Below are positions 36,416-44,620 of a stretch of DNA of 64,000 bases, in pieces. A program made the translations under genes and the position numbers. The stretch is from the NCBI RefSeq assembly GCF_030505195.1, contig NZ_CP129672.1, positions 4,436,501-4,500,500 of the forward strand, read 5' to 3'. The stretch comes from Comamonas testosteroni. GTDB taxonomy: Bacteria > Pseudomonadota > Gammaproteobacteria > Burkholderiales > Burkholderiaceae_C. How positions within the stretch are numbered: the first letter of the stretch is position 1; every line of letters starts with the position of its first letter. Under the pieces are notes generated by a model. That model was not told the DNA's origin, ran no database searches, and was given only the letters and a program-made list of their open reading frames with translations.

Positions 36416-37560
36416 TGCATGCCTGCCTTCTTGTAGGTCAGCAAGGGCTTGAGACGCGCGACCAGCTCCACCAGTCCGGCTTGCTGCAGGCTGGCGACCA
36501 CGGAGTCCACATCCTTGTAGGCCTGGGGGGCCTCCTCGTAGACCAGCTCGCGGTCCGCGCAGACCACGGCGCTGCCGAAGCGCGTGCGCAGCAGCTCGTC
36601 CAGCGTGAAGCGGGGCCGCAGCCGGCCCATGCAGTCCGTGCGCGCCCATTTGCGGCCGGCGCCGTGGGCCAGCGAATCCAGGGCCTCGTGCCGCCCGGCG
36701 ACGGGCCGCACCAGATAGCTGTAGTCGCCGCGTGAGCCTGGAATGACGACCAGACCCCGGTCCGCCGGCGTAGCACCCTTGCGGTGCAGAAAACCGTCCT
36801 GGCCCTGCCAGTGGTGGGCAAGCACATGGTTGTGCGTGATGTCGAGCACGGCCTCGCCCTGGGTGCGGATCGCGCGCAGCAGGCGCTGGGCGATGCTGCG
36901 GCGGTTGAGCTGCGCATAGTCAATGGCGGCATCGTGCTGCAGCAGGTATTGCCTGGCGGCTTCGCTGCCGGCGGCCAGGCCGTCGTGGCTGAAGCGCTGC
37001 ACATGCTCGCGCAGTATGGCGCTGCCAAGGCCCCGCGAGCCGCTGTGCACCATGAGGTGCACGCGCTTTTTGTCGAGCGCGCCTTCCTCGTAGAGGGTCT
37101 CGACCTGCTGCAGTTCGGCAAAGTGGTTGCCGCCGCCGATGGTGCCCAGACTCTGCAGCAGATAGGCCAGATCGGCGACGCCGCTGGTCTGCGCGATCTG
37201 TTGCAGCTGCTCCATGTCCACGGTCTCCAGCAGCTCCTGGGGCAGAGGGCCGTTGATATTGCCCACGGCTTTTTCGAGCCTGACGCCCGAAGTCTTGTGC
37301 ACGGCCAGATCGGTCGCGTACAGGGACATGCCGCAGCCTATGTCGCCGCCGACCAGGGCCGGGTAGAAGTGTCCTGTCGAGAAGAATGCCGCGCCCACGG
37401 GATAGCCCCGGCCCGGATGCAGGTCGGGAAGACCCACGGCGGCGCGGATGCCGTCCAGATGGGCGGCGGTGGTGTGAAGTTGCTGGATGGCAGCGTCCTC
37501 GATCCAGACGCTGCGGTTGGCGAACACCTTGATGTAGGTGTCCGAAAAAGAATTGCCCAT
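36406..37560 (-). CDS. rtcB: RtcB-family RNA ligase, PrfH-associated type
   Basis: The 384-residue protein is an RtcB RNA ligase, which joins a 2',3'-cyclic phosphate or 3'-phosphate to a 5'-OH with GTP and Mn. Conserved blocks are GDIGCGMSLYATDL (metal ligands), GGGNHFAELQQ, LMVHSGSRGLGSA, ITHNHVLAHH and DSLAHGAGRKWAR, whose histidine is the guanylylation site. It is a little shorter than stand-alone RtcB (about 408), as in the PrfH-linked form. It directly precedes and overlaps prfH, so the pair is a ribosome-repair operon. Upstream on the same strand lies a 13-codon ORF within a structured leader. Confidence 0.93.
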   Translation of the reverse strand: MGNSFSDTYIKVFANRSVWIEDAAIQQLHTTAAHLDGIRAAVGLPDLHPGRGYPVGAAFFSTGHFYPALVGGDIGCGMSLYATDLAVHKTSGVRLEKAVGNINGPLPQELLETVDMEQLQQIAQTSGVADLAYLLQSLGTIGGGNHFAELQQVETLYEEGALDKKRVHLMVHSGSRGLGSAILREHVQRFSHDGLAAGSEAARQYLLQHDAAIDYAQLNRRSIAQRLLRAIRTQGEAVLDITHNHVLAHHWQGQDGFLHRKGATPADRGLVVIPGSRGDYSYLVRPVAGRHEALDSLAHGAGRKWARTDCMGRLRPRFTLDELLRTRFGSAVVCADRELVYEEAPQAYKDVDSVVASLQQAGLVELVARLKPLLTYKKAGMQCC

Positions 37561-37718
37561 GAGTGGCCCTTGGTCGAATGCATGAAATCAGCGATGGGGC
37601 AGTCGCGACATGCTCGGCCAAGAGGCATCCGGAAATACACGCGCAGCGCAAAGCCTGACTCCATGTCGTTCCATGGGTCGGCCAGGGTCTGCAGCGTGGC
37701 GGGAAGCGCTAGAAGGCT

Positions 37719-37760
37719 TTAGGCGTACACGACTGCAAAGGGATTGGTCGTCTGGGACAT
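37719..37760 (-). CDS. Putative 13-residue leader peptide upstream of rtcB-prfH
   Basis: ATG at 37760 is preceded by GCAAAGGAGAG, the strongest ribosome-binding site in this region, and opens a frame of 13 codons (MSQTTNPFAVVYA) ending in TAA. It lies 158 bases upstream of rtcB on the same strand, with crossed inverted repeats between the two. Nothing is known of it; it could be a regulatory leader that senses translation. The short size means the case rests on the ribosome-binding site and location alone. Confidence 0.4.
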   Translation of the reverse strand: MSQTTNPFAVVYA

Positions 37761-37894
37761 GGCTCTCTCCTTTGCGTGAGTGGGTGAGGCGCGCAATCCT
37801 TCGTGGAGTGCGGCAAAGAAAGTCATGCTATGGACTGGCGGGCGGCGGCGCAAGCTGCGCAGCTCGCTGCGTTGCGGATTGGCCACAGATATGA

Positions 37895-37926
37895 AAAAGC
37901 CCCGCAGGCCATGCCTGCGGGGCTTG
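37895..37926 (-). terminator. Rho-independent terminator of tolA
   Basis: On the minus strand AAGCCCCGCAGGC pairs with GCCTGCGGGGCTT and is followed by five T. It lies about 28 bases after the tolA stop, so tolA is the last gene of its transcript and tolB/pal do not follow. Confidence 0.9.
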
Positions 37927-37953
37927 GAGGGGCGCGCGGGGAGCCGTCCCGCG

Positions 37954-39135
37954 TCAGTCCTGGGGTCTGAAGCCGATGACCAGATCCGAGGGCACCTTGC
38001 CGTCGATATCGCGCGGCAGTTTGTCGGTCTTGTGCAATGCGCGGACCACGGCCTCATCCCAGGCCGCGTTGCCGCTGGACTTGGAGATCGTGGCACTGGT
38101 GATGGTGCCGTCCGGTGCCGTGCGCACGCGAACTTCGGCGCGCGGATTGCCGCTGACCGTATCGGGGTAGACGATGTTGGGCTTGACGCGTGCGGCCACC
38201 TTGGCACCGTAGCCGGCAGAGGGGCCGCCGCTGGCGCTGCTGCCCGCACCGCCGGTGCGACTGCCGCCAGTGCCGCTGTGATCGCTGCCACCGCTGCCGC
38301 CGGCATTGCCAGAGCCTCCGGCCAGCCCTTGCAGGCGTGCCAACTCGGCCTTGCGGCGCTCATCGGCTGCCTTGGCATCCCGGGCGTCCTTGGCCGCCTT
38401 CTCCTTGGCTTCCTTGGCCGCTTTTTCCTTTTCAGCCTTGTCCTTCTCGGCCTTTTCCCTGGCCGCCTTGTCCTTGGCAGCTTTTTCGGCTTTCTCCTTC
38501 TCAGCCTTTTCCGCTTTTTCCGCTTTTTCCTTCTCGGCCTTGTCCTTGGCCGCCTTTTCGGCCTTTTCCTTTTTCTCGTGCTCGAGCTTTTCCTTGCGTT
38601 CCTTTTCCGCTTTTTCCGCCTTTTCAGCCTTTTGCTTTTCCTGCTGCGTCTTTTCGGCCTTTTCCTTTTCGGCCTTGTCCTTCTCGGCTTTTTCCTTGCG
38701 CTCTTTTTCCCGCTGCTCGCGGGCTTCCTGCTCGGCCTTTTCCTTCTTCAGCTGCTCCTGCTTTTTCTTTTTGGCCAGGGCAATCTCGGCCTCATGATCG
38801 TCGTCATGGGCCTGAGCCTTGGGGGCCGGCGCAGGAGGCGGCAGCGGTACCACCACGGGCTCTGGCGGAGGAGGCGGCGGCTCGGGAGCCGGTGCGGGCT
38901 GCGGCGTGGGCTCCGGAGCGGGAGGCGGCGGTGTCACGGCGGCTGCGGAAGCCGGGGCGGAACTGCTCCAGACCTCGGCTTCGACCATGGCTTCGTCGGC
39001 TTCCTTGGGGGGGCGCACCGTCCACAGCAGGGCCGCGATCAGCAGCCCGTGCGCGGCCAGGGCGAGCGACCATGAGCGCGCCCGGCCTTTGGGGCGGGGC
39101 GGGGCAAACTGATCGCGATCTTGCTGGTTAGGCAT
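37954..39135 (-). CDS. tolA: TolA, cell-envelope integrity protein
   Basis: TolA (393 residues) bridges the inner-membrane TolQR motor to TolB-Pal at the outer membrane and is needed for envelope constriction at division. It has a short cytosolic start, one transmembrane helix at about 23-41 (SLALAAHGLLIAALLW), a proline-rich segment (about 68-105), a long Lys/Glu/Ala helix of AEKxKAEKxK repeats (about 115-265), a glycine/serine-rich linker and a C-terminal TonB-like domain (about 300-393) with AEVRVRTAPDGTITSATISK. It lies 77 bases downstream of tolR. The repeat region is low complexity but normal for TolA. Confidence 0.95.
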   Translation of the reverse strand: MPNQQDRDQFAPPRPKGRARSWSLALAAHGLLIAALLWTVRPPKEADEAMVEAEVWSSSAPASAAAVTPPPPAPEPTPQPAPAPEPPPPPPEPVVVPLPPPAPAPKAQAHDDDHEAEIALAKKKKQEQLKKEKAEQEAREQREKERKEKAEKDKAEKEKAEKTQQEKQKAEKAEKAEKERKEKLEHEKKEKAEKAAKDKAEKEKAEKAEKAEKEKAEKAAKDKAAREKAEKDKAEKEKAAKEAKEKAAKDARDAKAADERRKAELARLQGLAGGSGNAGGSGGSDHSGTGGSRTGGAGSSASGGPSAGYGAKVAARVKPNIVYPDTVSGNPRAEVRVRTAPDGTITSATISKSSGNAAWDEAVVRALHKTDKLPRDIDGKVPSDLVIGFRPQD

Positions 39136-39212
39136 GGTGAATTGGTGGTCTGCGCGGGCTACGGCTTCGAGGCATCAAAGTCGCGGCTGGCGGCAGAGCT
39201 TCATGTATGGGG

Positions 39213-39644
39213 TCAATTGCTGGAAGAGGACACAACGCCGAAGGCTATGCGCTTGACGCCAGCCTTGGACAGCGTGGTATGCGCCTTCATGACGTCATCG
39301 AAGGGCAGGCCCTTGTCGGCGACGATCTGGATGGCGCTGTCCTCGCCCTGGCCTTGCTGCCAGGACTGGGCCAGACCCTGGAGGTCGCCCGGCTTGATGG
39401 TCTGGGTGTTGCTGCCGCTCTTGAACTGGATGCTGCCGTCCTTGTCGAGCAGTACATAGGCAATGTTCTTGGTCGGCGGGCGCGAGGACTTGCCGGCGCT
39501 GGGGACGTTGATGGAGCCGGGCGTGAGCATGGGGGCCGTCACCATGAAGATGATGAGCAGCACCAGCATCACGTCGATGAAGGGCACCATATTGATTTCG
39601 TTGACGGTGCGGCGATTGCGACCGCGTGAACTCATGGCTGGCAT
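39213..39644 (-). CDS. tolR: TolR, biopolymer transport protein
   Basis: The 143-residue protein is the ExbD/TolR-type stator component. It has an N-terminal cytosolic piece (SSRGRNRRTVNEINMVPF), one transmembrane helix with the essential aspartate in PFIDVMLVLLIIFM (about residues 21-34), and a periplasmic domain. The start at 39644 has AAGGAG ten bases upstream; ATG at 39635 is also possible. It lies 154 bases downstream of tolQ with a repeat copy in the gap, wider than the usual tight tolQR spacing. Confidence 0.94.
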   Translation of the reverse strand: MPAMSSRGRNRRTVNEINMVPFIDVMLVLLIIFMVTAPMLTPGSINVPSAGKSSRPPTKNIAYVLLDKDGSIQFKSGSNTQTIKPGDLQGLAQSWQQGQGEDSAIQIVADKGLPFDDVMKAHTTLSKAGVKRIAFGVVSSSSN

Positions 39645-39692
39645 GGATCACTCACTCCTTACAAATAGAGACTGCACAGCGCAGGCTGAAGA

Positions 39693-39794
39693 CACCGAGC
39701 AAGGGCCGCCCCGCAGCAGGGACTGCCCCGGCGAAGGTGTCGTCCCCCTTCCGATGAGAGAGGGGGAAGGCGCGAAGCGACTCAGGGTGGGCTT
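39693..39794. repeat. GC-rich intergenic repeat copy between tolQ and tolR
   Basis: About 100 bases beginning ACCGAGCAAGGGCCGCCCCG and ending CTCAGGGTGGGCTT align with the copy beside the ferredoxin gene (44894-44982), which begins TCGAGCAAGAGCCGCCCCG and ends GCTCAGTGGGG. The copy abuts the tolQ stop codon. Confidence 0.75.
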
Positions 39795-39798
39795 CATC

Positions 39799-40503
39799 TC
39801 AATGGCCGGAGGCGGAGCCGCTGGCGGTGGAGCCGACATTGCGCTGCAAGATATTGGAGAACTCTTCGATGAAGGTTTCTTCCTGGCTGGCGATGCGGTC
39901 GATATGGTGGGCGTAGCGGTTATAGGCCGTCACGGCGGGGATGGCCGCAAACAGACCCATGGCGGTGGCCACCAGGGCTTCGGCAATGCCGGGGGCCACG
40001 GTGGCCAGCGTGATCTGCTCCATGTTGGCAAAGCCGGTGAAGGCGTGCATCACGCCCCACACGGTGCCGAACAGGCCGACGTAGGGCGAGACCGAGGCCA
40101 CGGTGCCGAGAAAGGACAGGCCGGATTCGATCTCGTCGAGTTCGCGCTGAAAGCTCGCGCGCATGGCGCGGCGCGTGCCGTCCATCAGCGTGGCGACATC
40201 GCCGATGCGGCGCTCGCGCAGCTTCTGGTACTCACGCATGCCGCTGGCAAAGATGCGCTCCATGGGGCCGCCGGTCTTGGCGTTCTGCGCGGCAGAGGCG
40301 TAGAGGTCGTTGAGACTGGTGCCCGACCAGAAGTCCTGCTCGAAGTTGTCGTTGAGCGAGCGCACGCGCTTCAAGGTCTGGGCCTTGCGAAAAATGGTGG
40401 CCCAGCTCGCTATGGATGCGATCACCAGGATCAGCATGACCAGCTGTACCACCCAGCTGGCCTGCATGACGAGGCTGAGGATGGACATGTCTTGGGAGTT
40501 CAT
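39799..40503 (-). CDS. tolQ: TolQ, proton-channel component of the Tol system
   Basis: TolQ (234 residues) is the MotA/TolQ/ExbB-type stator ring protein. It has a first helix at about 13-35 (VMQASWVVQLVMLILVIASI), then a cytosolic stretch, and two further helices in the MotA/ExbB domain (FLGTVASVSPYVGLFGTVWG and VAPGIAEALVATAMGLFAAI). The start at 40503 gives MNSQDMSIL, and overlaps the ybgC stop in an ATGA arrangement (40500-40503). Confidence 0.95.
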   Translation of the reverse strand: MNSQDMSILSLVMQASWVVQLVMLILVIASIASWATIFRKAQTLKRVRSLNDNFEQDFWSGTSLNDLYASAAQNAKTGGPMERIFASGMREYQKLRERRIGDVATLMDGTRRAMRASFQRELDEIESGLSFLGTVASVSPYVGLFGTVWGVMHAFTGFANMEQITLATVAPGIAEALVATAMGLFAAIPAVTAYNRYAHHIDRIASQEETFIEEFSNILQRNVGSTASGSASGH

Positions 40504-41072
40504 GAAAGTTGCTCCAGGATATGGTTTGGAATTCTCGCGGGGCGCATGGTTGTGCCATCCACCCACCCAATTCGGATGGAGCCCGTGCACAGTGGCGTGG
40601 GCTCTTGGGCTTGACTGTTGGAGTGGACCAGCAGCGCCTGTTGCTCGATTGTGAGCGAAGCACGGCCGGCACTTTTCAAGCTAGCGGTAACAAAGAGTTG
40701 GTCATCGAGTCGCGCCGGATGCAGATATTCAAGCTGCGCAGACGTTACGACAAAGATGCCGCCGGTTTGTTCCCGCAGCTTTTGCTGGGCGATGCCCAGC
40801 GAGCGCAACCACTCGGTGCGGGCACGCTCGAAGAACTTCAGATAGTTGGCATAGAACACGACGCCGCCGGTATCGGTGTCTTCCCAGTAAACGCGCATCG
40901 GGAAAGCGAATCTCCCCTGAGCAACTGCGTTGCTTCCCCTCGCCAGGCCCCCCCCAAGGGGGGCAATGCCTTCGCTGGGGCCGCCCATGCGGCGAGGCGG
41001 CTCTTGCTTGGCATCACGGGCTTGGGGTGCGTCAGTTTGCGGTGCCGGGGATTCTTGCTTGCTCTGTGTCAT
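40500..41072 (-). CDS. ybgC: YbgC-type acyl-CoA thioesterase with repeat-derived N-terminal insert
   Basis: This hotdog-fold thioesterase of the tol-pal operon (190 residues from 41072) has the core VYWEDTDTGGVVFYANYLKF, the family signature, from residue 61. Normal YbgC starts right before that motif. Here about 55 extra residues precede it, and residues 20-54 are encoded by a copy of the GC-rich repeat (40911-41015). So the reading frame runs through the repeat. ATG at 41087, 41072 or the internal ATG at residue 29 or 59 could be the real start; the last two would avoid part or all of the insert. It is coupled to tolQ by ATGA. Confidence 0.85.
   Translation of the reverse strand: MTQSKQESPAPQTDAPQARDAKQEPPRRMGGPSEGIAPLGGGLARGSNAVAQGRFAFPMRVYWEDTDTGGVVFYANYLKFFERARTEWLRSLGIAQQKLREQTGGIFVVTSAQLEYLHPARLDDQLFVTASLKSAGRASLTIEQQALLVHSNSQAQEPTPLCTGSIRIGWVDGTTMRPARIPNHILEQLS
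40911..41015. repeat. GC-rich repeat copy inside the ybgC reading frame
   Basis: This copy is in the opposite orientation to the tolQ-tolR and ferredoxin copies. It reads TCTCCCCTGAGC at one end and GCGGCTCTTGCTTGGCATC at the other, with CCCCCCCCAAGGGGGG in the middle, matching the reverse complement of 44894-44982 over most of its length. Confidence 0.75.
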
Positions 41073-41079
41073 CACTGTT

Positions 41080-42273
41080 TTAGGCAAGAAGCTTCTTCAG
41101 GCGTGCAATGGCTTCCTGCAACTGCTCCATGGAGTTGGCAGTGGAAAAGCGCACATAGTTCGCCGTCTCGGCCTGACCAAAGTCGCGGCCCGGGGTGATG
41201 GCCAGGTGTGCCTGGTTCATCAGCGCATAGGCAAAGTCCCAGCTGCCCTTGACGCCGAGCTTTTCGGCAGCGGCGCGGCAGTCAGCCCAGGCGTAGAAGG
41301 CGCCGTCGGGCTTGACGGGCACGGGCATGCCGATCGATTCGAGAGCCGGGATGAAGTAGTCGCGGCGGGCCTTGAACTCGGCGCGGCGGCGTTCGTATTC
41401 GGCAATGCTTTCGGGCTCGAAGCAGGCCAGGGCCGCATATTGCGACACGGTGCTGGCGCAGATGAACAGATGCTGGGCCAGCATCTCGATGGGCGCGACC
41501 AGCGATTCGGGCACCACCATCCAGCCCAGGCGCCAGCCCGTCATATTGAAGTATTTGCTGAAGCTGTTGATGGAGATGATGTCGTCGCCGAGAGTCAGGG
41601 CCGATTGGCCATAGGCTTCGTCGTAGGACAGGCCCAGATAGATTTCGTCGACGATGGTCAGCCCGCCTTTGGCGCGCACGACTTCGTGAATGCGACGCAG
41701 CTCGTCAGGCGCAATCGAGGTGCCCGTGGGGTTGGAGGGCGAGGCCAGCATCACGCCGCGCGTGCGCTCGCCCCAGGCCGCTTCGACCTTGGCGGCGCTG
41801 AGCTGAAAGCGCTCCGCCGCCGAGGAGGGGATCAGCACCGGCTTGCCCTCGGCCGCCGAGACAAAGTGGCGGTTGCAGGGGTAGCTGGGGTCTGGCATCA
41901 GCACCTCGTCGCCATCGTCGATCAGTGCCAGGCAGGCCAGCTGCAGCGCGGCCGAGGCGCCGGCCGTGATGATGATGCGGCGCGCCGGCACGTCCACGCC
42001 GAAGCGGCTGGCGTACCAGGCGCTGATGCGCTCGCGCAGCTCGGGCAGGCCCGGGGCCTGGGTGTATTGCGTGCGGCCGCCGCGGATGGCGCGCTCGGCC
42101 GCTTGCTGCACCAGGGGCGGGGCGCTGAAGTCCGGCTCGCCAATGTTCAGATAGATCATGGGCGTGCCGCTGGCGCTGGACTGGCGGGCCACTTCCTGCG
42201 CGTGCTTGGCCATTTCCATGACGTAAAAAGGCTCGATGCGTTGGGCGCGGCGGGAAAGCTCGATGACGGACAT
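41080..42273 (-). CDS. Pyridoxal-phosphate class I aminotransferase (AspC-like)
   Basis: The protein (397 residues from the ATG at 42273) is a fold-type I aminotransferase, cytosolic. It has the N-terminal NIGEPDFSAPPLVQQAAERA block, the YTQAPGLPELRERI arm, SPSNPTGTSI, the PLP-binding lysine in SFSKYFNMTGWRLGW, and the C-terminal VRFSTANSMEQL with the carboxylate-binding arginine. Position in front of ybgC-tolQR is usual in this family of bacteria. Substrate preference (aspartate, aromatic or other) cannot be fixed. Confidence 0.88.
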   Translation of the reverse strand: MSVIELSRRAQRIEPFYVMEMAKHAQEVARQSSASGTPMIYLNIGEPDFSAPPLVQQAAERAIRGGRTQYTQAPGLPELRERISAWYASRFGVDVPARRIIITAGASAALQLACLALIDDGDEVLMPDPSYPCNRHFVSAAEGKPVLIPSSAAERFQLSAAKVEAAWGERTRGVMLASPSNPTGTSIAPDELRRIHEVVRAKGGLTIVDEIYLGLSYDEAYGQSALTLGDDIISINSFSKYFNMTGWRLGWMVVPESLVAPIEMLAQHLFICASTVSQYAALACFEPESIAEYERRRAEFKARRDYFIPALESIGMPVPVKPDGAFYAWADCRAAAEKLGVKGSWDFAYALMNQAHLAITPGRDFGQAETANYVRFSTANSMEQLQEAIARLKKLLA

Positions 42274-42480
42274 GGACGACGTTATTCTTTCAATCAATCA
42301 GCGTTCGGGTGCAGCCTGGTGCCGGTGGGTGCCGCCGGTGCAGCAGCCTCGCGCCCATAAAAAAACTGCAACCAGCCAGCCGGTGCACGATAGCACCTGC
42401 GGCCCTGTTGCAGTATTTGCATTGACTATGCATGTGGCGCCAGCAGGGCCGCGCAGGCACGGCGCTGCAGCTCAAGCGGT

Positions 42481-43017
42481 TCAGCTGGCAGACTTGCTCG
42501 CGCGGTCATGCGCCACTTCGGCGCTGCGCAGCTCGGGAGCCAGCCCGTTGAGCACGGCGTTGACATACTTGTGACCGTCGGTGCCGCCAAATTCCTTGGC
42601 CAGTTCGATGCACTCGTTGAGCACCACGCGCCAGGGCACGTCCTGGCAGTTCTGGAATTCATATACGCCAATCCACATGCAGGCATGTTCGATGGGCGAG
42701 ATCTCGGTCAGGCCGCGATCGAGCTTGGGCGTGATCAGTGCATCCAGTGCAGCCTCGTTTTCCACGCAGCCGCGCAGCAGTGCATCGTAGTGCACCACGT
42801 CGGCCTTGTGAAAGCCGGCCAGATCGCGCGTGAAGCGGTCGATGTCGAGCACTGCATTGCGGCCCACGATGTGCTGATACAGGCCTTGCAGTGCGAACTC
42901 GCGTGCGCGGCTGCGATTGGATTTGGAGCCCGCCTTGCGTGCGCCGGTGCTGGTCAGACCGGTGCGCTTCTGGGGAGGGCGGCGCGAGCCGGACTCGCTG
43001 GATTGTTCTTCACTCAT
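42481..43017 (-). CDS. nusB: NusB transcription antitermination factor
   Basis: NusB (178 residues) is the all-helical factor that binds boxA RNA with S10 in rRNA antitermination. The core has [17 protein letters not shown] at the start, [11 protein letters not shown], and the C-terminal [13 protein letters not shown] and [18 protein letters not shown] blocks that are diagnostic. A charged N-terminal extension ([19 protein letters not shown]) is normal in this group. Its start overlaps the end of ribH. Confidence 0.95.
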   Translation of the reverse strand: MSEEQSSESGSRRPPQKRTGLTSTGARKAGSKSNRSRAREFALQGLYQHIVGRNAVLDIDRFTRDLAGFHKADVVHYDALLRGCVENEAALDALITPKLDRGLTEISPIEHACMWIGVYEFQNCQDVPWRVVLNECIELAKEFGGTDGHKYVNAVLNGLAPELRSAEVAHDRASKSAS

Positions 43018-43483
43018 GATCGTCGTAGGAGTTGAGCAGGTTGGCCATTTCCACGGCGACGCGGGCTGCGTCGCGGCCCTTCTCGACCTGGCGGGCAATG
43101 GCTTGCTCCATGTTTTCAGTGGTGATGATCGCGTTGGCGATCGGCAGTCGGTAGTCCAGGCTCAGACGTGTCACGCCCGCGCCCGATTCGTTGGCTACCA
43201 GCTCGAAGTGGTATGTCTCCCCACGGATGATGCAGCCCAGCGCCACCAGGGCGTCGTACTGATCGGTGTCGGCCAGTGTCTGCAGCGCCACGGGCACTTC
43301 GAGTGCGCCGGGGACTGTGACATGGTCGATGTTCTCGCTCTTCACACCCAGTGCCAGCAGCTCGTCGCGGCAGGAGGCAAACAGGGTGTTGGTAATGCTT
43401 TCGTTGAAGCGTGCTTGCACGATGCCGATCTTCAGCTCGGCGCCGTTGAGGTTCTGGCCTTGGCCTTTTTCTGCGTTTTGCAT
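43010..43483 (-). CDS. ribH: Lumazine synthase (6,7-dimethyl-8-ribityllumazine synthase)
   Basis: RibH (157 residues) condenses the RibB product with the pyrimidine intermediate in riboflavin synthesis and forms icosahedral or decameric shells. Marks are [32 protein letters not shown], and [20 protein letters not shown], whose histidine is catalytic. It lies between ribB and nusB on one strand with tight spacing, a common arrangement. Confidence 0.96.
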   Translation of the reverse strand: MQNAEKGQGQNLNGAELKIGIVQARFNESITNTLFASCRDELLALGVKSENIDHVTVPGALEVPVALQTLADTDQYDALVALGCIIRGETYHFELVANESGAGVTRLSLDYRLPIANAIITTENMEQAIARQVEKGRDAARVAVEMANLLNSYDDHE

Positions 43484-43498
43484 CTGGTGTTCCGTCTC

Positions 43499-44620
43499 TT
43501 ATTCTTTGGGGATGTAACCCGTGATTTCCAGGCCGTAGCCAGCCATGCTGGGCATGCGGCGGGGTTGGCCCATGAGGTGCATCTTGCTCACGCCCAGCTC
43601 GCGCAGGATTTGCGCGCCCACGCCATAGGTGCGCAGATCCATGCGGCCGCGCTCGGGCGCCTGGGCCGAGCGGGCCTTGCCTTCGAATTGCGTCAGCAGT
43701 TGCTCGCCGGACTCGCTGCAGTTGAGCAGCACAGCCACGCCCTGGCCATTGCCGTTGATGTACTTGAGGCTCTCGTCCAGGCACCAGGAATGCTGGTTGC
43801 GGCCGGTTTCGAGCGCATCGAGCACCGACAGCGGCTCATGCACGCGCACGGGCACGGTGGTGTCGGGCTGCCATTCGCCCTTGACCAGTGCCAGGTGCAC
43901 GGAGCCGCTGGGCAGGTCGCGGAAGGCATGGGCGATGAATTCGCCATGGGCCGTCTGCATGGGGCGGCTGCCCACCTTCTGCAGCAGCGATTCGTTGCGG
44001 CTGCGGTATTCGATGAGGTCGGCAATCGTGCCGATCTTGATGCCATGCTCGGCGCAGAACAGCTGCAGATCGGGCAGGCGAGCCATGGTGCCGTCGTCCT
44101 TCATGATCTCGCAGATCACGGCCGAGGGCGTGCAGCCAGCCAGCGCGGCCAGATCGCAACCGGCCTCGGTATGGCCGGCGCGCATGAGCACGCCGCCGTC
44201 CACGGCCTGCAGCGGAAAGACATGGCCGGGCTGCACCAGATCGCTGGGCTGGCTGTTCTTGTTCACGGCCACCTGGATGGTGCGCGCGCGGTCGGCGGCC
44301 GAGATGCCGGTGGTCACGCCTTCGGCGGCTTCGATGGAGATCGTGAAGGCCGTGCTGTACACGGTGCCGTTGCGCGCGGCCATGGGCGGCAGCTTGAGGA
44401 ATTCGCAGCGCTCGCGGGTCAGCGTCAGACAGATCAGGCCACGGCCGAAGCGGGCCATGAAGTTGATGGCCTCCGCTGTGACATGGTCGGATGCCAGAAC
44501 CAGATCGCCTTCGTTCTCGCGGTCCTCTTCGTCAACGAGAACGACCATGCGGCCGGCACGCATTTCCGCCACGATTTCCTCGACGGGCGAGATGGGCACG
44601 GGTTGGAGGGAGCTGTTCAT
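43499..44620 (-). CDS. ribB: 3,4-dihydroxy-2-butanone-4-phosphate synthase with degenerate GTP cyclohydrolase II domain
   Basis: This 373-residue protein makes the four-carbon riboflavin precursor from ribulose 5-phosphate. The N-terminal RibB domain (about 1-210) is complete: VVLVDEEDRENEGDLV metal motif, MRAGHTEAGCDLA and CEIMKDDGTMA. The C-terminal half has the RibA length but lacks the three zinc cysteines and the FGSxRCDCGEQL block of GTP cyclohydrolase II, reading SWCLDESLKYINGNGQGVAV instead. It is thus the RibBX-type form in which only the first activity is expected. The ATG at 44620 follows GGAGGG. Confidence 0.93.
   Translation of the reverse strand: MNSSLQPVPISPVEEIVAEMRAGRMVVLVDEEDRENEGDLVLASDHVTAEAINFMARFGRGLICLTLTRERCEFLKLPPMAARNGTVYSTAFTISIEAAEGVTTGISAADRARTIQVAVNKNSQPSDLVQPGHVFPLQAVDGGVLMRAGHTEAGCDLAALAGCTPSAVICEIMKDDGTMARLPDLQLFCAEHGIKIGTIADLIEYRSRNESLLQKVGSRPMQTAHGEFIAHAFRDLPSGSVHLALVKGEWQPDTTVPVRVHEPLSVLDALETGRNQHSWCLDESLKYINGNGQGVAVLLNCSESGEQLLTQFEGKARSAQAPERGRMDLRTYGVGAQILRELGVSKMHLMGQPRRMPSMAGYGLEITGYIPKE

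Larger units (their letters stand above)
37561..37953. other. Structured leader region between tolA and rtcB
   Basis: This 393-base gap contains the tolA terminator, a 13-codon ORF with a strong ribosome-binding site and a leader segment with several pairing elements. On the minus strand AAAGCCT (37714-37720) can pair with AGGCTTT (37650-37656), while AGCGC (37706-37710) can pair with GCGCT (37645-37649); the order is crossed, so the pairs form a pseudoknot or exclude one another. CCATG and CATGG flank a further small hairpin between them. Confidence 0.5.

Noticed and set aside
38400..38780. Long run of AAG/GCC/GAG-like triplets that looks like a DNA repeat
   Set aside because: It encodes the normal Lys/Glu/Ala helical domain II of TolA.
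40950..40961. Run of eight C followed by AAGGGGGG as possible phase-variation tract in ybgC
   Set aside because: The tract is part of the dispersed repeat and pairs as its central hairpin; nothing in one sequence shows that its length varies.
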